The notes beneath the pieces are model-generated. The model had not been told where the DNA came from, did no database searches, and saw only the letters and a list, made by a program, of their open reading frames with translations. Positions 33,743 to 43,764 of a DNA stretch of 64,000 nucleotides are shown one piece after another (positions within the stretch are counted from its first letter, which is position 1; the number at the start of each line of letters is the position of its first letter). The stretch comes from Deroplatys truncata (taxonomy: Eukaryota > Arthropoda > Insecta > Mantodea > Mantidae). Both the position numbers and the translations under genes were made by a program. The stretch covers positions 663,536,618 to 663,600,617 of the forward strand of contig CM060990.1 of the NCBI GenBank assembly GCA_030765065.1. Reading direction: 5' to 3'.

Positions 33743-35613
33743 TACAGGGTGAATCATCTAAAACTTGCACCGCAAATATTTCGGAAATGGAAAGTGCTAT
33801 TGATGTTCAGTTTTCACAGCATTGATTGGTAGTCAGGGGCTCATACATTTAGCCTATAAACAGATTTTAATAATACTGAGAAAGTGTATTTTTTGAGCAA
33901 ACATACAATTTTTTAAATGGAACAATGCCTAGTTACATCAACAGAATAAAGGTAGGGTAAATTAGAATGTCAGTGGCATTTCTTACAAGATTCTAGTGCA
34001 AGTGGTTTACAAGAAATCTTATTTTGAAGCTTTTACGCACCAACACTTGTACAACCTGTGGTAGCACAAACTAAAGAAAAACAAAAGGGAATTACAATAC
34101 ATCTGCAGATTCTTACAAGTAAAGAGAACATAGCCCTTCAAAGGTTGTGTTCAAAATGACCACTGGCAGCTTCAATACATGCTTCCAGTCTACTATGGAA
34201 AGACTTCTGCACACGTTCTAGCATTTCAGTGGAAATTTCAGAGCAGGCAGCAGTAATATGTCGTTTCATATCGTCTGGTGTGGTTGGTACATCCTTGTAG
34301 ACAGAGCCTTTCAGCCTTCTCCACAGAAAAAAGTCTTAAAGGGGTCAGATCCGGTGACATAGGTCTTCTTTGTCCAATCCAACAATTTGGAAACAATCCG
34401 TTAAGACAAGCTGTAGTACTTCTTGCACTATGAGCTGGACAGCCATCATGTTGGTACCACAGGTTCCTCCTAGTCTGCAAAGGAACATCTTCTAGCATCT
34501 GTGGCAGATGGTCTGCAGGAGGCTGCGATACTGTGCAAGTTCATTGTTCCTTCTATGAACAAAGGGCCTATGAACTGATGGTTCACTATCCCACACCACA
34601 GTTTAAACTCCATGGACGCTGATGTTCCACTTGACGAAGCCAATAGGGATTGTCAACAGACCAATAGTGCATGTTTCTGCAGTTTACCTGGCCATGATTA
34701 GTAAATGTTGCCTTATCACTAAACAAGATACATGATGAATCTGGAGTATCATGTCTTAATGCCCATGTACAAAAGTTAACACGATTCTCAAAATTGTTTC
34801 CAAGCAGCTCTTGATGGAGAGAGATGTGACAGGGATGGAACCTATGTCGATGGAGAATGCGCAGTATACTTGCCTGACTTATGCCACTTCCACGTGCGAT
34901 TGTGCGAGAACTAATTTGCGGATCTACTGCAATGGGAGCCAAAACATTAATTTCTGCCTCTTCTCCAGTCACTTGTTTGTTTCTGTTACGTTTTCTAGGT
35001 GTTACAGTACCACTTTCACGTAATTGGTTGAAGAGGTTGATAAATAATTGCCGAGATGGTTGAAGTCTATTGGGATATGTTTCCACATACACCGTAACGA
35101 ACTGCATTCTTCCTACACTCTCCATACACCATGAGCATGTCGGCTTTTTCTGCATTAGTAAACCCCATCTTCCATTTACAACTTGCCGCTTGAACAGTAA
35201 CAAACTAACTGACCAGAAAGTTGCAGTGCAATCAGTGAATAGAAAACACAATGCAAACAACCATAACAACATCGTACGTAGCAACTAAGCAGGTTGAATG
35301 GGACAAACAATTGTCGGGGTGGAAACTTTTCAAATACGATTTCTCGCAAACCACTTGCACTATAATCCTGCAACAAAGACCACTGACATTCTAATTTACC
35401 CTACCTTTATTCTGTTGATGTAACTAGGCATTGTTCCATTTAAAAAATTGCATGTTTGCTCAAAAAATACACTTTTGCAGTATTATTAAAACCTGTTTAT
35501 AGGCTAAATGTACGAGCCCCCGACTACCAATCAATGCTGTGAAAACTGCACATCAATAGCACTTTCCATTTCCGGAATATTTGCAGTGCAAGTTTTAGGT
35601 GATTCACTCTGTA
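33743..35613 (-). mobile_element. IS630/mariner-type transposon with ~285-bp inverted repeats
   Basis: Left end TACAGGGTGAATCATC and right end (minus strand) TACAGAGTGAATCACC, each with an outer TA. The inverted match runs about 285 bases on each side with few differences, through CTTGCACCGCAAATATT, GTATTTTTTGAGCAAACAT, CAGAATAAAGGTAGGGTAAA and CTAGTGCAAGTGGTTT. The close match of the arms points to a fairly young insertion. The transposase lies on the minus strand. Confidence 0.9.
34238..35284 (-). pseudogene. IS630/mariner-type transposase (DDE_3-like), broken
   Basis: The main open part (34586-35284) has an N-terminal winged-helix region (LFINLFNQLRESGTVTPRKR, then VDPQISSRTIARGSGISQAS and LRILHRHRFHPCHI), then WALRHD and CILFSDKATFTNHGQVN with the first catalytic Asp, and YWSVDNPYWLRQVEHQRPWS. 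After a frame change, 34238-34498 holds DVPLQTRRNLWYQHDGCPAH (second Asp) and MSPDLTPLRLF (third Asp region, with a few residues missing before it). A frameshift near 34590 and small deletions break it. The relic at 20995-22763 belongs to a related family. Confidence 0.85.
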
Positions 35614-36258
35614 TACTTAAAACATGCATCCAAAGGAAAATTACACTATAAGCATGCTGATTTTGTATGCTTCACAACTGACATATAAGCTTGAAAAATA
35701 ATATGGTTAAATTTATTATGCAAAAAGTTATACAAATCCAAAACAATGTAAATGTCTCTACAATGGCAAATAAAAACATTAAATTATTAACATAAAGAAA
35801 AACAATTCTTTAAGAAACAGAGGTAAGGAGCATATGCAGCATTTAATTGAGGTGCTTATGACGTTGAATAGCGCCTTTATAATAAAATGTATAAAACTAT
35901 AACTAAAATAACTGCTGAGATTAAATATTCTGCATTAGAAAGTTTTGAGGTATTCTGTTACCAAACATGGGTGGAATTTTGTAACCTATACTGCACTATT
36001 TAAAAGATGTTTTTCAGTATATGTTGGCAATATCTGAAATATTTTCATAATATAATATGTTTAATTCCTTAAAAGATAAACTTTAACAGGCAATAAAAGT
36101 TAATTTAGGACACAATAAAAGCAATTCCTTAATGTGTAGCAGAAATTCACTCAAAACCTTCCTTAGTTTTAAAAATTGTTTCAGACTACTTTGAGCATTT
36201 TAACAGTTGAAGCACTCTCTCAAACAATGCTGTTCAAATTTTACTAAAATTGTATATT
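35614..36258. other. No gene seen; AT-rich spacer
   Basis: No coding signal or element. Confidence 0.4.
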
Positions 36259-36271
36259 CACTTTTGTTCAT

Positions 36272-36648
36272 TCATTCATTATCTGTTTACCCTCCTCTTA
36301 TGTAGGACTTACACCCCCCAGGACTTACAGGCAGGTGCCTGGGGTCAGAGGCCCGTCGAGGAGCAGACACTCATGGATCAGACAGAACATCCAGGATGGG
36401 CGATCAGCCCGATGACTGGTATGGGATGAAGGAAGTAGATGAAGCGAAATGTTGGTGAAATGGATGAAAGGAAAGGTGATGATGGAGCAGTTGGTGGAAT
36501 GAATGGCGGGGGAAACCGGAGAACCCAGAGAAAACCCGCCCAGACGCCGCTTCGTCCACCACAAATCCCACATGCAGGTCCCTGGGATTGAACCCGGTCC
36601 GCCTCGGTGGGAGGCGAGCGGTCTAACCACTCGGCCACGGTGCCGCCC
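36272..36648 (-). mobile_element. Young Ser-tRNA-headed SINE, family A, 13-bp target duplication
   Basis: The minus strand begins with GGGCGGCACCGTGGCCGAGT and GGTTAGACCGC (A box TGGCCGAGTGG), then CGGGTTCAATCCC (B box), then a body with GCGGCGTCTGGGCGGG and ends in a short (ATGA)n tail. CACTTTTGTTCAT flanks it on both sides (36259-36271, 36649-36661). It is about 95% identical to the copy at 48465. RNA polymerase III would transcribe it. The open frames in it are chance. Confidence 0.92.
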
Positions 36649-36661
36649 CACTTTTGTTCAT

Positions 36662-37152
36662 GCTGTGGTATAGTCAGAGAAGAAGTTACCAAGGAAAGCT
36701 GCGTAATGCTATGTCACAACTTTGAGATGTACAAAGATGAGAAAGGGGTCAGCAGTTCTCCCAGGTACTTTATTCATGTGTGTACATCTATATGCTTGAA
36801 CAGTTACTGCATTCTCATAGCAATATGTGAAATCAAATCTAAACTTGCTTGTCAAAATTAACTTTATATATCTGGATAGATAGATAAGGTATGAAATAAC
36901 AAGATGGCTGATATAAGCAAACACTTGTGACCCCAAATTTAATTAGTAAATTAAACAAGAATAAAGGAATAAAGGCAGAGGGTGCAGAATGGAAGAACAA
37001 AAGAAATATACAGAGTACTTCTCACATACACCATGTTGACTGATCTCATGCCACCTTGCAACCTTGGCTTTAAGTTTGTTAGCTCCACAATGTCACTGAA
37101 GCTGTATCTAGTTTGGTAGTAACTTTTTTGGTTTACATAATTACAATTACAT
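36662..37152. other. No gene seen
   Basis: No coding signal; it leads into the 5'-truncated LINE. Confidence 0.4.
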
Positions 37153-38057
37153 AATGGAAAAAGCTGTATATAATCGGGTTATAAAATACTTGGAGTTCAA
37201 CAACGTTCTCTCAGTATCCCAGTTCGGATTTAGGAAAAAAAATGTCAACAGAAAATGCAACATACATGCTCACTTCTGAAGTTTTAATAGCCTTAGATAA
37301 AAAGGAACTACCATTAGGAATATTTTGTGACTTAGCTAAGGCATTTGACAGCATAGATCATAACCTCTTGCTGCAAAAGTTAAAAGTTAATGGCTTCAGT
37401 GATATCACTATAAAATGGTTAAAATCTTACTTAACAAATAGAATCCAGAAAACCAGAATCAATGGTTGTGATTCAGAACCAGGTATTATTACTAGAGGTG
37501 TCCCACAAGGTTCTATACTTGGTCCTTTGTTATTTTTAATATTTATAAATGATCTGCCATACTATCTTAGCAAAGATTCAAAAGCTGTGCTGTTTGCAGA
37601 TGATACCAGTGTACTTATATCTGAAAAGTCACATCAGCAATTAAGAAATTCTGTCAATAAAGTGTTCAAACAGCTCAACTTTTGGTTTGAAGCTAATAAG
37701 TTTTCATTAAACTATGAAAAAACCAATTTGATTCAATTTCAAATGAAGCATAAACAAGTGAGTGAATTAACAATCAGGTGGTGTTGGGCCCTGTCATTCC
37801 TGTAGACCCTTGTTCAAAACCCAAAAAATTCTTACTCTCACTAGTGAATACGTATATTCTCTCTTGAGCTACCTTACGGATAATTATGATAACTTCACAA
37901 TGAACCTTGCTGTGTATGACCACAATACAAAGCATGCAGGTGATTTGCATAGACCAGCAAATAGCTCCAAAAGGATGTTACTATTCTGCAATAACAATTT
38001 ACAATAACCTTCCATGCTACTTAAAACTATTAGGCAAGCCTAATCAATATAATATCT
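37153..38057 (+). pseudogene. Non-LTR retrotransposon (Jockey-type RT), 5'-truncated, first part
   Basis: Starts abruptly with MEKAVYNRVIKYLEFNNV and SVSQFGFR. A slip in an A run (about 37240) leads to the 187-codon open part (37242-37805): IFCDLAKAFDSIDHNLLLQK (motif A), TRGVPQGSILGPLLFLIFIN (motif B), AVLFADDTSVLIS (motif C) and FSLNYEKTNLIQF (motif D). It then jumps, by an internal deletion near 37800, to a C-terminal part with YDHNTKHAGDLHRPANSSKR and an IYNNLPCYLK-like segment. This layout is typical of arthropod jockey-like LINEs. The piggyBac element interrupts it at 38058; the last codons resume at 40468. Confidence 0.85.
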
Positions 38058-38367
38058 TTAACCCTCCGTTAGATGCTAGGGGCCTGAGAGACCCCTGCCA
38101 TTATTTAAATTTTATAATTTTCGAACGCACCTATGCAATTGCCTGACTAGGACATCTAACATTACACCTTGTGCGATTATTTGCTGCAGCGATAACCTTA
38201 TCTGTTTATTTGTTTGGCTGGAAGAATGACTAATCAGAAGTTACATGTCGCAAAGATCAACCAGACCCCCTGCGCCTGCTCTCGTTACATATTGTTGACA
38301 GATTTGTTTCTCATTAGCTTTTGTGCAATATTGCTTTGCTATTGCAAGGAGCTGTTACTGCTTCGTC

Positions 38368-40162
38368 ATGAATACGAGTAAAAGGTACGATCTACAAAAT
38401 CCAAATGATTTGGAAGTACATCGCCTACTTTGCGATGATGACGCCTTGCCCAGATTCAGAAACTGACCATGAAGCTGAAGAGGAAGACGATGAAAGCAGC
38501 TTGTGTGATAACATGTATTTTATAGGTAACATCATATGCTTATCACAGTAATTCTTCTTCTTTGTCTTCGTCGTCGTCTTCGTCTTCTTCTTATTGACAA
38601 TACATTCTGTTGTTATTTACAGGAAGAGATGGAACAAAATGGAAAAAAACACCTTGGAAAATAACACAGACAAGGGCTCACAATATATTGACCAAACTTC
38701 CTGGTGTGGTAGAAGCTGCCAAAAATGCGAAAACGGAAATTGATTGTTGGAACCTTTTTGTTACCGAAGATATAGTTGATTTGATTGTTGAAAGCTCAAA
38801 TACTTACATTAGCAGTGTGCAGCACAAATTTGATCATGAAAGAGACAGCAGACCTACAGATGTAACAGAAATAAAAGTTTTCCTAGGCTTATTGTACCTG
38901 GCAGGAATTTTACATGGTGGACGCCAGAATATTCACGATTTTTGGAGAACCAATGATGTTGGAATTCCTCTATTCCGAATGGCTATGTCCAAAAAACGAT
39001 TTAGTTTTCTAATACGCTGTATTCGCTTTGATGACAAAAGCTCAAGACTGGAGGGACGAAAATTGGATAAATTGGCTGCTGTTAGAGAAATGTTTGCATT
39101 GTTTCTGAACAACTGTCAGAACCATTATTCTCTTGGACAAAATGTCACCATCGACAAACAGTTGCCCGCATTTAGTGGTCGATGTGGTTTTAGACAATAT
39201 ATACCATTCAAGCCAAACAAGTATGGCATAAAGATATTCTGTTTGAGTGATGCAAAACAGTTTTATACAACTAACATGGAGATTTACTGTGGACAGCAGC
39301 CGGATGGACCATATTTGCAAACTAACTCGGCAGAGGCTGTAGTGCTGAGACTAACTGAACCAATCTCTGGCACTGGATGAAACGTTACTGCAGATAATTG
39401 GTTTACCAGAGTATCGCTGGTGAATGAATTGCTCAAAAGACAACTTTCTTTCATCGGTACAGTGCGAAAGAACAAAAAAGAATTACCCACTAATTTCAAT
39501 TCTCCAAAAGATTGCAGTCAGTACGAAAGCATATTTGGCTTCACAAAAAATGAAACCATTGTTTCATATGTTCCAAAAAAAGGTAAAACAGTAGTCTCAA
39601 GTCTACATGTTTCATCCACACAGCTATCAGAAGGTGCTGAAAAAAGCCTGATATAATCCTGCATTACGACACTAAATCTGAAGTTGATGTAGTAGATAAA
39701 TTGTGTGCTACATATAATGAAGCCAGAACAACGAGAAGGTGGCCCATGGTAATTTGTTACCATATCTTGAACATTGCAGGTATTAATTCTAGGGTTATCT
39801 TCCTTGGAAACCAAAATAAATATTCCACAAGGCAGGAGTATTTGAAAGCACTATCCTTAGCTTTACTGTTGCAACAGCTACAAAGGAGGGCAACAGCATC
39901 AAATCTACCCAGTAATTTGAAAGGTCTTTTGACAAAATATAAACCTGAAGAATCCGGCATAGATGAATTTTCAAATACACCGCTATGCAAATTGAAAAGA
40001 AAACGATGTGAACCCTGCAACAAAGACAAAATGAACTGCAAAACTAAATATGCATATGGGAAATGCAACAACCCCCGTGTGTTTGAGAAACAAGCTAAAA
40101 TTATTTGCGATAGTTGTTTAGTCGGAGAAAACATGGGTGAGATAGTAGATGATTCTGAGTAA
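38368..40162 (+). pseudogene. piggyBac transposase (DDE_Tnp_1_7), with an intron; broken
   Basis: A start at 38368 (MNTSKRYD) opens an acidic N-terminus (after a shift near 38445: DHEAEEEDDESS). A probable 97-base intron separates YFI and GRDGTKW. The catalytic core follows: WNLFVTEDIVDLIVE, LGLLYLAGILHGG, FLIRCIRFDDK, VTIDKQLPAFSGRCGFRQYI (first Asp) and KPNKYGIKIFCLSD. A TGA at 39378 replaces the usual Arg between GTG and NVTADNWFT (second Asp). A frameshift near 39655 precedes VDVVDKLCATYNEARTTRRW (third Asp region). The C-terminus (39701-40162) holds a Cys-rich domain with CKLKRKRCEPCNKDKMNC and further Cys, the part that binds the element ends in this family. One stop and about two frameshifts disable it. 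Confidence 0.92.
38526..38622 (+). other. Probable spliceosomal intron in the piggyBac transposase
   Basis: GTAACATC at the 5' side and a pyrimidine-rich TTCTGTTGTTATTTACAG at the 3' side. Removal joins TAT-TTT-ATA-G to GA-AGA-GAT, giving YFIGRDG, which fits the usual family sequence at this place, where a YxGk(n/d)G motif is expected. Read through, the frame would be interrupted. The middle is a CTT/CGT-rich tract. Confidence 0.65.
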
Positions 40163-40467
40163 CTGAACATTTGAAATTACAACTTGTATGTATACCTGAA
40201 AATGGCAATGTATTTCTTTATACTTAATGTAATACAATTTATAATGTATATGTACTCATATTTTAGCTTGTATTTTTATGTTGTAAGAAAATACCTACAA
40301 ATGAAAGTCTTGTATGCTAAATCTAAATAAAGGTAAAAAGAGGAAAAAATAAAATAAACAAAAGAAAGCAAAATTACAAACAACAACAACAAAAATATAG
40401 TGCCGGTCTACTATGCCCCGCACGACTAACGGCGTTCTACCAAAGTGTGCGCCTGACGGAGGGTTAA

Positions 40468-40560
40468 AAAAAAAAGCTAAAGTTTTTCTTATATACTCAC
40501 TCCCCATATACTATGGAGGAACTTTCTAATAAGTCGTGCAATATATAAACATTCAATACA
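40468..40560 (+). pseudogene. Jockey-type LINE, last codons after the piggyBac insertion
   Basis: AAAAAAAGCTAAAGTTTTTC continues the frame broken at 38057: KKKAKVFLIYSLPIYYGG, then TAA (40527-40529). The KK.K.FL...YY pattern is the usual last stretch of jockey-like RT proteins. It shows that the LINE was present before the piggyBac element. Confidence 0.75.
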
Positions 40561-40904
40561 TAGGGCAGATAGCATATGATAGTGACTTACACTTATTTGT
40601 TATTGTCCTACTGTAATGCATGTTGAGATGTTAACCCTAGGGGGAAAAAAAAATGGTGATGGTTTGCAAATTTTCAATTCTTAAACAATGCATGGTGTGG
40701 AGAGGGAGAAATGTTCTTGGTGTTGGGTATGTTTATTATTTATGCTGCATATTTCATAATTGTATGATGTGTTCAATGTCCCTGAGCGTTGCTCACAGCG
40801 AGACCAAATGAACAAACAAACAAGTATTTTTGATTTTGTGTTCACCACCATACAGCAAAGGATTTTTATATATGATTCATGTGTGACTATCCTGTTTGCA
40901 GGGG

Positions 40905-41500
40905 AGTTAGAAGGCAGTTTTTAACAGAATTCCCTGTTGTGCAACCTCCAAGCACAGAAGCCGTGCAAAAACTTGTAAATAAATTTAGGGAAACAGGTTT
41001 GGTTTTTGATAACTGAATAGTTAGGTAGTGCATACCTATTGAGGATAACAGACAACATTTTCCTCAAAACTCTCTGTGATGGCTTGCACAGGAAACTGCA
41101 TTTCAATGATCTCAGCATGGTGAACTACCAAACTCTTAAAATTGAAACTATACAAGATCATTGTTGTTCACGGATTGCTACCACGTGACGAGAGTTGGCT
41201 AAATTTCTGTAACTGTGTTTTGAGGAATGTCAATGATAAAAGTAACTGATACAAATTTAATAAATCTTCTGTGGCAAAACATGGCTACATTAACAGGACC
41301 ATGTTTTGACACAGAATTACTGCAGCTCAGAGTAAACAGATTTAATGCAGGAAACCTCATTGAATGATGAGAAAATCAGGTTATGGTGCAAGGGGAAATG
41401 AGTACAGGGTAAGAGGGCAACATTTTTTGCAGAAACAATAAATGCAGAATGTTATAGGAATGAAATCTCATTCTCTTTGAATAACTGAGTGATACTAAAT
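40905..41500 (+). pseudogene. IS630/mariner-type transposase fragment
   Basis: Worn plus-strand coding sequence read in changing frames: PVVQPPSTEAVQKLVNKFRE (N-terminal helix-turn-helix), then PQNSL and LAQET (second helix pair), then GYINRTMF near the first catalytic block, NDEKIRLWCKG and ATFFAETINAECYRNEI. This is the order of the DDE_3-type transposases found in many insects. Several stops and shifts. The catalytic QHDGA part is not seen. Confidence 0.6.
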
Positions 41501-41821
41501 GTTGGTCTGAATAGTTCCAGCACTGCTGAAGTCATTAAATTTCATTCCGGAAACTGTTGAAGTTAAGAGTTATTAGTAGAAGGTTATGGTTTGCATGGTC
41601 CCAAAATCTCACATCATCTAATTTTTAATAATAAGGGAATTTGAAGAATAAAATGTATAGGTCAAACTCCCCACATACATTACTGCAAGAAAATATCAAA
41701 ATAGAAATTAACCACTTTGGAAGATGAAAGAAAACTTCCTTAAAAGGTATCAGAGTTGTGTGGAATCAGGAAGACATTTCTAACATATTTTGTGAAAAGG
41801 TACGTGTTTATTTTCATTGTA

Positions 41822-42567
41822 CAGTTGAACCTTGATCTATTGTTTCAAGAACTATTGTTTTCCCACTTTCATTGTTCCATTAATGCAGCCCTAGCTGGTT
41901 TACATTATAACTTATGTAAATAAAATGTGTATTCATAGTTTCTTGAAGTATTGTTTTCCCTCATTATTCGTTCAAAAATTTCAGTCCCAAACAAATTCTA
42001 TCCTCGAACGATAGTCTTTAAGCTGGAATAATTAAAGCAGCAATCATAATTCGCAAGCAGTCGCACATACTTTTGGAGCACTCTGTACCAGCCTGAACAT
42101 GGAATTCAAATAGCAATGTTCATGCCCATTTGGTTACGGGCGTAAATGTATGGGGGTTAGATGAAGTATATGACGAGGTGAGATAAACAGAATGTGTTCA
42201 AGATGAGGTTGAGGTAAGTGAGGAAGAGAGGGAAGATAATGGAACAGCCAAAGCTGTGAGTGCATATGAAACTGTATGGGCATTTATCTATGCTCGTGAC
42301 AGTGATGGAAGCAAGCAGCAGAATGTGTTGTGTGTGGAAAGATTATTGTTTTGCTTGAAAAAAAAAAAATAAAGCAGCTAAGAAGCACATAATAATTTAA
42401 AACTCCTTTAAAAGAAAGGGACAAACATGTAAATTTGATGCGAAATATAGTGCTTGCTTATATATTGACTTTATTTATTTTTGTACATGATTAGTGAATT
42501 TCTTGTATACATCTTTTTTATTCTCGGCCCCTGCTCCCTTGGAAAACGATAGATCGAGGTTCAACTG
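41822..42567 (+). mobile_element. Tigger/pogo-type MITE, 746 bp, TA target duplication
   Basis: Left TA-CAGTTGAACCTTGATCTAT and right ATAGATCGAGGTTCAACTG-TA are inverted repeats of about 20 bases with one difference. The CAGTTGAACCTCG start is of the pogo/Tigger kind. A weak transposase-end-like stretch (about 42240-42350) may remain. A lone terminus of the same family is at 62168-62192. Confidence 0.85.
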
Positions 42568-42827
42568 TAACTGCAACTGTAATTATGAGCACCTCAATCA
42601 TTACAAAGTTTGTGTTATCAGTTTTGGAGACATTTTATTGGAGTGCTCAGGAATATGAGCTCTGGCTACTCCAGTCAGAATTGCCACATGACTGGCCAAC
42701 TTATATGAGAGAAGCCTGTTACATGTAAGAATGGACGTGTATGACATGTGAGATCAAACTCTAATATGTCAAGGTATAGGATAGCCCTAATTAATAGTCC
42801 ATCTTGCTTAAAATAGTCTAAATCATG

Positions 42828-43120
42828 ATTTTTTTTTCTTCTAAATTTATGTACACTCTTTAATAGCTGTGGTCCTTAGCATCCCATTCTATACTGGGTG
42901 TGAAAGACCGGAATTCTGCTCAGAGGCCTCTTTATCAGGCTTGAGGTTCTTTTACAAGCTGAAATCTACAAAACGGGACCACCGGCTTTACTTCCCTTCT
43001 GAAGTATGCTATGCTAAGAATTTTTATGCCCGAAAACAATCCATTGCCTTCCACCAGGTTTGAACCTGCGACCTCGGGAACTAGAGGCTAGCATGGTAAC
43101 CACTACACCATAGAGGATGA
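42828..43120 (-). mobile_element. SINE family C, minus, with 10-bp target duplication
   Basis: CTAAATCATG flanks it (42818-42827, 43121-43130). The minus strand has head ATGGTGTAGTGGTTACCATG, B box GGTTCAAACC, the C body (AAGGGAAGTAAAGCC, GGCCTCTGAGCAGAATTCCG, CCAGTATAGAATGGGATGCT) and an A-rich tail (T run at 42830-42838 on the plus strand). Confidence 0.85.
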
Positions 43121-43202
43121 CTAAATCATGGGATGAATGTAAGTAAATGTGTAAAGTGTCTTCATTTCGCTGTGCAATCAGACATTAAATTTACCATCAG
43201 CA

Positions 43203-43475
43203 TGCTGCCTCTGTGGTCTAGGGGTACCATGTTAACCACTAGTTCCCGAGGTCATTGGTTCACACTCGGTGGATTTTTTCGGGCATAAAAATCCTTAGCA
43301 TGGCTTCCTTTGGAAGGAAAATAAAGCTGATGGTCCTGTGCCATAAATTTACGGTACATAAAAGAATCTAAAGCATGATAAAGAGGCCTCCGAGCAAAAT
43401 TTCCGGTCTATCATGCCAAATGTAGAATGGGACACTAAGAACCATAGTAGTTCAAGAGCGTCCATAAATAAAACT
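43203..43475 (+). mobile_element. SINE family C, plus, full length
   Basis: Head with CTGTGGTCTAGGGGTACCAT (A box) and GTCATTGGTTCACACTC (B box), then TTAGCATGGCTTCCTTTGGA, AAGCATGATAAAGAGGCCTC and TGTAGAATGGGACACTAAGA, ending CGTCCATAAATAAAAC. It faces the copy at 42828-43120, 82 bases away. Confidence 0.8.
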
Positions 43476-43764
43476 AATTTTAATCTTTTTGGCAAATGAT
43501 TGTAGAAGTGTCAGCATTTCAGTATACTATGTAATAAATATGCTAACTGAAGACCCAGTACAACATTATAGCGCACAGTGTTATGTGTAAGTGCCCTATT
43601 GGAATGGTTTGTGCAGATGAATGTGCAACATTATTCTATTAAAATTATGCTCATAGTTTATTTATGTCATATCTGTTTCAGGGAGATCAAAATACTTAAA
43701 TGTCAAAATTGTTTTAACGGCCATGGAGCATCATTACAGGCAATGATATATACTGTTGTTATTG

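Larger units (their letters stand above)
38062..40463 (+). mobile_element. piggyBac transposon, 2402 bp, TTAA target duplication
   Basis: The ends CCCTCCGTTAGATGC and, inverted, CCCTCCGTCAGGCGC are flanked by TTAA at 38058-38061 and 40464-40467. The CCC start and TTAA are the piggyBac hallmarks. It lies inside the coding part of a LINE. The transposase is on the plus strand. Confidence 0.95.

Noticed and set aside
34811..35288. Plus-strand frames of 60-72 codons
   Set aside because: Antisense shadows of the IS630-type transposase.
36560..36648. A genuine Ser-tRNA gene
   Set aside because: A and B boxes are there, but the sequence is part of a repeated SINE and lacks a complete acceptor stem with terminator.
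36325..36692. Overlapping open frames of about 100 codons on the minus strand (also at 48527-48855)
   Set aside because: They lie in the two SINE family A copies and are shared because the SINEs are near-identical; no coding motif.
39042..40170. Minus-strand frames up to 137 codons
   Set aside because: Antisense shadows of the piggyBac transposase.
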